Below are positions 47,221 through 54,288 of a stretch of 64,000 nt of DNA, piece after piece. Under the pieces are notes generated by a model, which was not told the DNA's origin, searched no databases, and saw only the letters and a program-made list of their open reading frames with translations. Positions within the stretch are counted from its first letter, which is position 1. Every line of letters begins with the position of its first letter. Made by a program: the position numbers and the translations under genes. The stretch comes from Spirochaetota bacterium (GTDB lineage: Bacteria; Spirochaetota; UBA4802; JAGODF01). The stretch lies in assembly GCA_029974015.1 (NCBI GenBank), contig JARKUF010000021.1, positions 40,052 to 104,051 on the forward strand, read 5' to 3'.

Positions 47221-48143
47221 GAGCCCAAATATTTCAGCATTTTTTCCTTGAACTCGGGTCGAGTGAGCCACTTGCCCATTGAATAGGCGATGACTTCCGG
47301 GCCCGAGGCGGCCCTGGCGAAAAGCCCGCCGGAACAGTTCACCATTTTCCTGCTGAAGGTGCCTCTGGTGCCGTCGCAGACTCCTATAGAGAAAATGCCT
47401 CCCCCGGGTTTTGCGGGCCTGAGAAAATATGCCGAGATGGCGACTGTCACCCCCCCCTGCCAGGCGGCAAAGAACCCGGCCCACCCGAGTGTCTCATCGA
47501 GGATGGTGATAAGAGCGCCGGGATGCAGATACCCCCCTCCCAGGCGGTTGATATCTGAGCCGCCGGCGTTTTCCAAACCGTCGGTGATGCCGCATTTCAT
47601 GTAAACCCGCTCGGTGTCGATCTCTTTGAACTTGAAAGTCCTGTACCTGTGGAGCTCCTGGGACTCCCTTGTGTAGACGATCCGATTGGCGAAGTTGGGC
47701 ATCACCAGAGGGCTCGAGCTCACCACGGGCTGATCAACCAACTCCCGGAGCCCTATCATTTCCTTCCCGAACATGGGAGGCGCAGGTGATTCAAAGGAGC
47801 AGGTAAGATAGGGGGCGCCGCCGGTTTTCTTGGCGATGAGGCCTTCGAAGACGTGGTCACGGCGCTGCATTTTGAGGACGACGCTGTCGCCGATAAAGAG
47901 GCGATCTCCGCCGAACCTGAAATTCACCAGAAGAGGATATTGGAGCGTGTCGTCGTGGAGGAGGTCCGCCAGTTCGATAAGGGAAGTCATCCCCACGCCC
48001 CCGTGGGGTATCCCGGGCCATCCCTGGTGCTGGGGCCCAATTTCCATCTCTGCCCGTATGCCCTCCGCATCACGGTCATACTCCGGGAAGAGGAAACGGC
48101 CAGGATCGCAGAAATAGCATTCCTTATGCTTCACGGCTTTCAC
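47208..48143 (-). CDS. Double-hotdog thioesterase-like protein
   Basis: 311 aa with two hotdog domains. The first has GPQHQGWPGIPHGGVGMTSL and a following helix IELADLL. The second has GYLHPGALITILDETLGWAG and TVAISAYFLRPAKPGG. These are the HGG-type substrate loop and central helix of PaaI/4HBT thioesterases. The first domain may hold most of the active site. The N-terminus contains CYFCDPGRFLF. Substrate unknown, probably an acyl-CoA. Confidence 0.8.
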   Translation of the reverse strand: MKAVKHKECYFCDPGRFLFPEYDRDAEGIRAEMEIGPQHQGWPGIPHGGVGMTSLIELADLLHDDTLQYPLLVNFRFGGDRLFIGDSVVLKMQRRDHVFEGLIAKKTGGAPYLTCSFESPAPPMFGKEMIGLRELVDQPVVSSSPLVMPNFANRIVYTRESQELHRYRTFKFKEIDTERVYMKCGITDGLENAGGSDINRLGGGYLHPGALITILDETLGWAGFFAAWQGGVTVAISAYFLRPAKPGGGIFSIGVCDGTRGTFSRKMVNCSGGLFARAASGPEVIAYSMGKWLTRPEFKEKMLKYLGSYSL

Positions 48144-48176
48144 ATTTTTACGTGGCGGCGGTATATGAAACTAGAT

Positions 48177-48295
48177 CAATTATTCAGGTTTTCCCCCGCC
48201 TTGGTCGGAAAAAACCGGTTTTTTCATTTGCCTAAGGTTCTTCCGCCTGCCGAAGGCGGGCGGGAAACTAAACAGCATTACTTATAGATTCCCTG
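48177..48295. repeat. Dispersed repeat, two degenerate B modules
   Basis: GGTTTTCCCCCGCC-TTGG-TCGGAAAAAACC (48187-48216), then GTTCTTCCGCCTGCC-GAA-GGCGGGCGGGAAACT (48237-48268), with A/T flanks. Together with AT-rich DNA and a promoter it fills the 430-bp stretch before the 48571 gene. Confidence 0.65.
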
Positions 48296-48469
48296 AAGTC
48301 AGTAGTTATACACAACCATAAATATGTATACAAACAACATTAAACCCCATCTTATCACATCAGGCATTTCTTACCAATATTTTTTCTTTCACCGCAACTC
48401 TGGATGCAGATTATGTCATGTCAAATAAATCCTCTAAGCTGGAAAAAAAAACCAGGTACATGAAAACAT

Positions 48470-48498
48470 TTGACAAATATCACAAATAAGGATATAAA
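48470..48498 (+). promoter_or_regulatory. Strong sigma-70-type promoter
   Basis: TTGACA (48470-48475), 17-bp spacer, TATAAA (48493-48498), about 75 bp before the ATG at 48571. Confidence 0.75.
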
Positions 48499-48570
48499 TA
48501 CGAGAAAGTAAGCCTTTAATGCGACAAGGGAATGTTGTCATGAAACGATACACGACAGGGAGGTAACCCC

Positions 48571-49536
48571 ATGCGACCGTACTCCATTGCCCTTCTCACC
48601 ATGATTCTACTTATCTCGGTACCCCTCATTTCCCGGGACACCGAATTCCAGCTCATAGAGCTTGAAAACGTATCGCGGTACACCGAGGACAGGATCGCCT
48701 ATCAGCATATCGAGCTTTCCGATAAACAATTCGCCCGTATACCGAACATGGACAGTTCCGTGGCGAGCCTCCTGATCATAAAAGACAAGAAGATGTATCT
48801 CATCAAGGACGGCTACGACAACCTGAACGAGATCAATGTCCGGAAAACCCTCCTGGAGATTGAGGACAAAATCGTGGGGGACCTGAACCTGAACAAAATT
48901 AGCGGAAAACCGAATTATGTCAGGATTACCGAACGCAGGGTGGAAGTCCTCAAAAAAATCGACAATGCTGGTGTTGACGGTTTCGTAGCCAGGAACTTTG
49001 GCAAGTTTTATTCCAATCTCAGGAACGCCTTCCTGGAAAAGCATGTTTCCATATTCAAGCGATTGCTAACGAGCAGAAAGGAGTCGGGACTCTTTGTGAA
49101 AAGAGTCAGGCTTCCCCGAAAGCTCATCCTCGGAGGCGGCGATGAGGAGTTCAAGTTCGCCACTTATGTGGTCGCCAAAACCGATGACGAAAAGATTTAC
49201 TTCGCCGAGGACGCCGACGCAGATGGAGTAACGGAAACCTTCGCGGTTAACATCGGCGACGGCTTCCACTGGGGCTTAAAATCCGGGCCAAACATCATCT
49301 TCATCTACAACAACCATCAAGAAGACATCAAGAATATCATAGGCAACCTGACAAATGAAGCGGCCCAGGGCACAAAGGAAGAGGAAGAGGTGATTAAAGC
49401 GAACATGGATTTCCAGTTCCGTAAATCGATTGGAGGTAAAAGCGCTGAGGGCAAATCCTGGGACGATCCGGAAAACATAAAAAGGTGGCTGCAAGACCTT
49501 ATATATGAAAGCGAATTAGACAGGAAGGCCCAATAG
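48571..49536 (+). CDS. Secreted protein of unknown function
   Basis: 321 aa with a signal peptide (RPYSIALLTMILLISVPLIS). The mature protein is charged and mixed in structure; no family was recognised. It contains an EF-hand-like acidic loop (EDADADGVTETF) which could bind calcium, and an IGDGFHWGLKSGPNIIFIYN stretch. GGGAGG precedes the ATG, a canonical promoter lies upstream and a terminator downstream, so it is a single-gene unit. Confidence 0.82.
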   Translation: MRPYSIALLTMILLISVPLISRDTEFQLIELENVSRYTEDRIAYQHIELSDKQFARIPNMDSSVASLLIIKDKKMYLIKDGYDNLNEINVRKTLLEIEDKIVGDLNLNKISGKPNYVRITERRVEVLKKIDNAGVDGFVARNFGKFYSNLRNAFLEKHVSIFKRLLTSRKESGLFVKRVRLPRKLILGGGDEEFKFATYVVAKTDDEKIYFAEDADADGVTETFAVNIGDGFHWGLKSGPNIIFIYNNHQEDIKNIIGNLTNEAAQGTKEEEEVIKANMDFQFRKSIGGKSAEGKSWDDPENIKRWLQDLIYESELDRKAQ

Positions 49537-49573
49537 CGGATTTCGAAAAAGAAGCCGGAAAATACGGTAAAAA

Positions 49574-49608
49574 GGGTTGCCGACCGACTGCGGCAACCCT
49601 TTTTTTTA
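49574..49608. terminator. Bidirectional terminator
   Basis: AAAAAGGGTTGCCG-ACCGACTG-CGGCAACCCTTTTTTTT between the secreted-protein gene and the convergent M23 peptidase gene; it has T-runs on both strands. Confidence 0.9.
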
Positions 49609-49616
49609 CGGTGGTT

Positions 49617-50363
49617 TTACCGCCAATTCTTCAAACGCCTCTCACTGACATGGAGGGATGGGTTATCCGGTAGAAAATCCAGGGGATCCAGGGGAATGTC
49701 GTTGAGGCGTATCTCAAAATGCAGATGGGGACCCGTGGACCTTCCGCTGCTTCCCACTAGCCCTATTGCCTGCCCCCGGCGCACGAAATCGCCCACCTTC
49801 ACGAAGTTCACCGAGTTATGGGCGTATCTTGTCATGTAGTTGTTGCGGTGCTCGATAACCACTTCGCGGCCGTACCCGCCGCAGTACCCGGACGAAATAA
49901 CCCTCCCGTCCTTGGCGGCCCTGATGATGGTGCCCCGGGGCACCGGCATGTCGAGGCCCGGGTGTATCTCCCCCCAACGAAGCCCAAACACGGAGGTGAG
50001 AGTCGACACATCTCCCAGGGGCCAGATAAACTGGTCGTCCCTGCATTCCACGGAAGCACGCCGGCATCCCTTCGACTCCAGGTCCTGAAGGCATTTTTCA
50101 GAATATGGGATGAAAGAGTATGCGCCAATTAGGTTTCGCACATGCCCCGCCGAGTTGATCCTCAACACATCGGCAATATCGACCTCTTGTTTCGAAAGGA
50201 GTGCATCGAGCTGGTTTTTCGATTCCAGATGGAGCCACCGCCCCTGTTTTCCCCTGAATTCCTGTATGTGCTCGTTGTCGAGAAATACCGTCTCCGACGC
50301 AAAAACCGGGAAAAAAATCAGAGGCAAAACAAGGGTTATGGAAGATACAAGAATCTTTCTCAT
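49617..50363 (-). CDS. M23-family (LytM) peptidase, secreted
   Basis: 248 aa. A signal peptide (RKILVSSITLVLPLIFFPVF) is followed by a region with LysM-like HVRNLIGAYSFIP and a C-terminal zinc metallopeptidase. The metal ligands are in HPGLDMP (HxxxD) and PHLHFEIR (HxH), and the third conserved His is in MTRYAHN. All are present, so it can cleave peptidoglycan cross-links. The ATG at 50363 gives the signal peptide; the longer upstream frame does not. No strong Shine-Dalgarno was seen. Confidence 0.93.
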   Translation of the reverse strand: MRKILVSSITLVLPLIFFPVFASETVFLDNEHIQEFRGKQGRWLHLESKNQLDALLSKQEVDIADVLRINSAGHVRNLIGAYSFIPYSEKCLQDLESKGCRRASVECRDDQFIWPLGDVSTLTSVFGLRWGEIHPGLDMPVPRGTIIRAAKDGRVISSGYCGGYGREVVIEHRNNYMTRYAHNSVNFVKVGDFVRRGQAIGLVGSSGRSTGPHLHFEIRLNDIPLDPLDFLPDNPSLHVSERRLKNWR

Positions 50364-50387
50364 GGGGACCGTTCCTGAATGATTTCC

Positions 50388-50507
50388 GGGAACCTCTAAA
50401 AAAAATTTTAAGATTCCCATAAATAGGATAGCCTTCTGGCAAATTCATCACTTGGTTTTTTCCGCCCGCCTTTGGCGGGCGGAAAAACTGAATACTTATA
50501 GGTTGCC
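50388..50507 (+). repeat. Two-hairpin dispersed repeat, full copy
   Basis: A hairpin GGAACCTCTAAAAAA / ATTTTAAGATTCCC, spacer ATAAATAGGATAGCCTTCTG continuing with GCAAATTCATCACTTGG, B hairpin TTTTTTCCGCCCGCC-TTT-GGCGGGCGGAAAAA, end box TACTTATAGGTTGCC. Confidence 0.88.
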
Positions 50508-50711
50508 TTCCTTTAAAAGTAGAGAATGCCGCATAAGGCGCTTTCCGGATACCGGGATGTCCGGAATTTTTTGGGTTTTACTTTGTCCCCGTTTCCGCCT
50601 GAAGGCAAAAAACCTGCTATTTATTTGTCGGGGAAGATGCGCGAATTCTGACCGAAATTACTGAGCAATTTCATATTTTTTGATGTAAATGTCAATTAAA
50701 TAACCGAAAAA

Positions 50712-50884
50712 AAGATTTTTTTTGGAATTCCTAATGGTTGAAACTACTGGCATACTCAGGACTTTGGTTTACCCGCCCGCTTTCGGTGGGCGGGTAAACC
50801 AGATTATTAGAGGTTGCCTTCAGTAATTAGGTTTTACCCACCCGCCGAAGGCGGGGGGGTAAAACCTATTTTTTAGAGATTGCC
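50712..50884 (+). repeat. Two-hairpin repeat plus an extra B module in tandem
   Basis: Spacer AATGGTTGAAACTACTGGCA, continuing TACTCAGGACTTTGG. The B hairpin is GTTTACCCGCCCGC-TTTC-GGTGGGCGGGTAAAC with end box AGATTATTAGAGGTTGCC. A second B hairpin follows: GGTTTTACCCACCCGCC-GAA-GGCGGGGGGGTAAAACC with TTTTTTAGAGATTGCC. This and the previous copy fill the stretch between the M23 and zinc-ribbon genes. Confidence 0.85.
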
Positions 50885-50892
50885 TTTCGTAA

Positions 50893-51039
50893 TTACATGC
50901 CGCAGAATGAAAAACCGCAGATTCTACAGTAGGCGCACCTGCCCTCGGGAACCAGGACGGCGCCACAGTCGGGGCAGACGAACATCTTGACTGAAGGCGT
51001 TTTCCCCAATACTTTTTGTGCTACTATTTGCGGTTTCAC
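50893..51039 (-). CDS. 48-residue zinc-ribbon protein resembling the NrdJ C-terminus
   Basis: From a GTG at 51039 (GAGG 6 nt upstream) the product reads KPQIVAQKVLGKTPSVKMFV, then CPDCGAVLVPEGRCAYCRIC and GFSFCGM. The CxxC...CxxC ribbon with a trailing GFSxC closely resembles the zinc finger at the end of B12-dependent ribonucleotide reductase (NrdJ). No reductase domain precedes it. It is either a free-standing zinc ribbon or a remnant. A start at 51108 would add a run of unlikely residues. Confidence 0.6.
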   Translation of the reverse strand: MKPQIVAQKVLGKTPSVKMFVCPDCGAVLVPEGRCAYCRICGFSFCGM

Positions 51040-51369
51040 CGTCAACCTCGTACAGTTTTTACGGTAAACATATACATGCGTATAGTATTTTGCAAGTAAA
51101 AAATGCATCCCCGGATAGATGGTCCCGGCGAATTTATGGGTTTTGCCGCCTCATAGAATGGACGATGCGCAGCCTCATGAAATAAATAATTGCATTACAT
51201 AACACTCTTCGAATAAATAGTCCATCGCGCTTATCGGGGCTCCGGGAATTCCAAGCAGGAGCTGACTCCCTATGGTCCCCGGGGGACGAATTTTCCTTTG
51301 ATCATCAGGGAAATGATGGTATATTGGCCCCATGGATGTTTTTTACTGGCGCCGACGGTCCAGAACCGC

Positions 51370-51375
51370 TATAAT
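51370..51375 (+). promoter_or_regulatory. Possible -10 element for the clpX-like operon
   Basis: TATAAT about 70 bp before the ATG at 51444; the -35 is not well conserved (TGGCGC at the right spacing). The 400-bp stretch before it (51.04-51.37 kb) shows no gene or recognisable RNA. Confidence 0.4.
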
Positions 51376-51443
51376 ACGCTGTACGGCTCCATTGGGCGGC
51401 GTCATGAGAAGTGTCCGTCCAGATAAAGAACAAGAGGGATATA

Positions 51444-52943
51444 ATGGCAAAATCCGCATACGAACAGAAAAAGGAACTCGAGGAAATCCTCAAAAAGGAA
51501 CTCATGGAGGAGTACGCTCAGAATGCGGAAACTTCAGGGTCCAAGGAGGGGACCCGCCTTCATGACGAAGAGCTCGATTTTGATATCAAACCCGAGGAGC
51601 TGGAAAGCTATCTCAATAAGTACGTCGTAGGACAGGAGGATGCGATAGAGGTCATCGCCACCAAAGTGTGCACCCACTTCAACAGGATGAAGATAGAAAA
51701 CGTAATCCCCGACGAAGAGAGGATGGTGGGCAACATCAAAAGCAACATCCTCCTCATTGGCCCCACCGGCGTAGGGAAAACTTATATCATAAAGCTCATC
51801 GCAAAAAAAATCGGCGTGCCTTTCGTCAAGGCCGACGCGACAAAATTCAGCGAAACCGGATATGTGGGGGGCGACGTGGAAGACCTGGTGCGCGACCTCG
51901 TCCACGAGGCGGAGGGGGACATAAGGAAAGCGGAATTCGGCATCATATATCTCGACGAGATTGACAAGATCGCCTCCTCCGGCGCCATGTACGGCCCCGA
52001 CGTGTCGCGGACCGGAGTCCAGCGCAACCTTCTGAAGCTCATGGAGGAGGCCGAGGTGGACCTCAAAACCCCCCACGACCTTGCCTCCCAGGTGGAGGCG
52101 GCCATGGAGGCCCAGCGCACGGGAAAGGTAACGCGGCGAAAGATCAACACGAGAAACATCCTCTTCATAGTCTCCGGCGCTTTCGGGGGCCTTGATGAAA
52201 TCATAGGCAAGCGGCTTAACATGCAGAAGATCGGCTTCGAAAAGGGGGACGTTTCATCGGCGGCCCGGCAAAACCTTTTGCAAAAACTCACCACGGAAGA
52301 CCTTATAAAGTTCGGTTTCGAATCGGAGTTCGTGGGGCGCCTTCCCGTCTACGTGGTCCTCAACGAGCTGACCGTCGACGGCCTGTTCAACATTTTAAAA
52401 AACCGCTACAGCACTGTGGTCCTCGGCAAGAAGATGGATTTCCGCGCCTATGGCATCGACCTCGATTTCTCCGACGACTCCCTGAAAATTCTGGCGGAAC
52501 GGGCCCACCGGGAAAAGACCGGGGCCCGGGGACTCCTGAGCGTTTTTGAGAAGACCCTCATTAAGTTCGAAAAAACCCTGCCCTCCACGGACATCCGACG
52601 GCTCATGGTGGACGGAAACCTGGTGAACGATCCGGAAAGGGTCCTCTCCGAAATGCTCCTCACCGACAGCATTAAAAGCTTCCAAAAAAACTATCTGGTG
52701 AAGCACGGCATTTTTCTCGAGTTTGACGACAGGGCCCTCGAGATTGTCCAGTCCCTGGCTTCGAAGAACCACAGGAGTATCAAACAGCTCTGCGAGGACC
52801 TTTTTCAGGACTATCACCACGGGATCAAGCTGATGGGTAAGGACAGCTTCAGAATCACGGCGGAAGCCGTGGAAGACCCCGATTCGTATCTTGAAAATTA
52901 TATCAAACAGAACTACAGAAAGCAGCCGGACTCCCGGGAGTGA
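51444..52943 (+). CDS. ClpX-family AAA+ unfoldase without zinc-binding domain
   Basis: 499 aa. It carries Walker A GPTGVGKT (106-113), pore-1 loop SETGYVGGDVEDL (GYVG 139-142), Walker B IIYLDEID (167-174), an arginine-finger region FESEFVGRLPVYV, and a C-terminal sensor-2 domain. The IGF tripeptide that docks onto ClpP is present (QKIGFEKGD, 263-265). ClpX normally begins with a four-cysteine zinc domain; here the N-terminal ~45 residues are a charged helix without cysteines. The C-terminal ~120 residues are longer than in ClpX. It is thus a second, adaptor-altered ClpX. It heads an operon with ugpQ and cobO. AGAGGGATATA precedes the ATG. Confidence 0.88.
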   Translation: MAKSAYEQKKELEEILKKELMEEYAQNAETSGSKEGTRLHDEELDFDIKPEELESYLNKYVVGQEDAIEVIATKVCTHFNRMKIENVIPDEERMVGNIKSNILLIGPTGVGKTYIIKLIAKKIGVPFVKADATKFSETGYVGGDVEDLVRDLVHEAEGDIRKAEFGIIYLDEIDKIASSGAMYGPDVSRTGVQRNLLKLMEEAEVDLKTPHDLASQVEAAMEAQRTGKVTRRKINTRNILFIVSGAFGGLDEIIGKRLNMQKIGFEKGDVSSAARQNLLQKLTTEDLIKFGFESEFVGRLPVYVVLNELTVDGLFNILKNRYSTVVLGKKMDFRAYGIDLDFSDDSLKILAERAHREKTGARGLLSVFEKTLIKFEKTLPSTDIRRLMVDGNLVNDPERVLSEMLLTDSIKSFQKNYLVKHGIFLEFDDRALEIVQSLASKNHRSIKQLCEDLFQDYHHGIKLMGKDSFRITAEAVEDPDSYLENYIKQNYRKQPDSRE

Positions 52944-53701
52944 ATTCCGCGTCGAAATTCTCCTCAAAACGCTATATGAAAGAATTCCTGAAGATCGCCC
53001 ATCGGGGCTACTCGGAAAAATATCCCGAAAACACCATGCCCGCCTTCCTGAAAGCAATCGAAGCCGGGGCGGACATGATAGAGCTGGACGTGCACCTGAC
53101 CCGTGACGGCTTCGCCGTCATCATCCACGACAACGATGTGGACCGCACTTCCAATGGCAGAGGCGCGGTAAAGGACATGACCCTCGATGAATTGAGACAG
53201 CTTGACTTCAATTTTCTGAAAGATGAAAGTCTGGGCGAGGTCCGCATTCCCACCCTGGAGGAACTGATAGACGTGGTCCGCGGGCGGACCATGCTAAATA
53301 TTGAACTGAAAAACTGCCCCTACAAATACCCGGGCATTGAAAGAAAAGTGGCCGATATAGTCCGCCGGAAGGGCGTAATTGACGATGTCATTATTTCTTC
53401 GTTTGATCATTTCGCCCTTGTGAAGGTGAAGGAATTGGACCCGGACATCAGGACAGGCATGCTCTACGAAGGGGGCTGGCTCCGCTTCACCGAAGAGGTG
53501 GGGGACCTGGGCGCGTACTCCATCCACCCCGCCGTAGACACCATCGACGTGGACCAGCTTCGCTGGGCCAGGAGAGAAGGATACCTTGTCTACCCCTGGG
53601 TGGCGAAAAACCGCAGGGAGATACTCTGGCTAATGGATGAGCATCTCGCCGACGGTGCCATGGTAAACGATCTTTCGCTCTTCAACGAGCAGGAAACCTG
53701 A
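52940..53701 (+). CDS. ugpQ: Glycerophosphodiester phosphodiesterase
   Basis: 253 aa TIM-barrel enzyme releasing glycerol-3-phosphate from deacylated phospholipids. Signature: IAHRGYSEKYPENTMPAF, DMIELDVHLTRDGFAVIIHD with the catalytic H-E-D set, IPTLEELIDVV and MLNIELK. No signal peptide, so cytoplasmic. The GTG at 52940 overlaps the clpX-like stop (GTGA); an ATG at 52976 without a ribosome-binding site is the alternative. Confidence 0.94.
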   Translation: MNSASKFSSKRYMKEFLKIAHRGYSEKYPENTMPAFLKAIEAGADMIELDVHLTRDGFAVIIHDNDVDRTSNGRGAVKDMTLDELRQLDFNFLKDESLGEVRIPTLEELIDVVRGRTMLNIELKNCPYKYPGIERKVADIVRRKGVIDDVIISSFDHFALVKVKELDPDIRTGMLYEGGWLRFTEEVGDLGAYSIHPAVDTIDVDQLRWARREGYLVYPWVAKNRREILWLMDEHLADGAMVNDLSLFNEQET

Positions 53702-53706
53702 CAAAC

Positions 53707-54234
53707 ATGCTTGAAAAAGGATACATTCAGCTTTATACTGGAAATGGCAAGGGTAAGACCACCGCGGCCCTGGGCCTGGCCCTCCGGGCGGCCGGGGCGG
53801 GGCTTAAGGTCCTCATCCTCCAGTTTATGAAAGGCCAGAAGTACAGAGAGCTGGAAGCTCTGAAGAAGTTTTCCGGGACAATAACCGTGGAACAGCTTGG
53901 AAGCGGGTCTTTCTGCCGGGTTGGAGATGACACCTATAAGGAGCACCAGGCCCTGGCCCGAAAGGGATACGGACGCGCCATCGAGGCACTGAAATCCCGG
54001 GAGTACGGTGTCGTCATTCTCGACGAAATCGTAACGGCGCTCCATTTCGGCCTGATTTCCGAAGATGAGCTTTTTACCCTCCTGGACAAAAAACCGCTCG
54101 GCGTTGAAATAGTCCTGACGGGACGCGGGGCTACGGAGAAGCTCATTGAACGATGCGACCTGGCCACGGAGATGCGGGAAATTCGCCACTACTACAATGA
54201 CGGAGTCCCGGCGAGGAAGGGCATCGAATCATAG
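53707..54234 (+). CDS. cobO: Cob(I)alamin adenosyltransferase (CobO/BtuR type)
   Basis: 175 aa P-loop enzyme that makes adenosylcobalamin. YTGNGKGKTTAALGLALRAA (with the Walker A GNGKGKTT), LILQFMKGQKYRE and VVILDEIVTALHFGL, LTGRGATEKLIERCDLATEM are BtuR blocks. It starts 5 bp after ugpQ. A B12-dependent reductase-like zinc ribbon lies at 50.9 kb, but no direct link is visible. Confidence 0.95.
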   Translation: MLEKGYIQLYTGNGKGKTTAALGLALRAAGAGLKVLILQFMKGQKYRELEALKKFSGTITVEQLGSGSFCRVGDDTYKEHQALARKGYGRAIEALKSREYGVVILDEIVTALHFGLISEDELFTLLDKKPLGVEIVLTGRGATEKLIERCDLATEMREIRHYYNDGVPARKGIES

Positions 54235-54288
54235 GGACCCATTCCCTTACGGTGCAGCGGAAAAACTATCACAAGAGAGGTCCCCACA

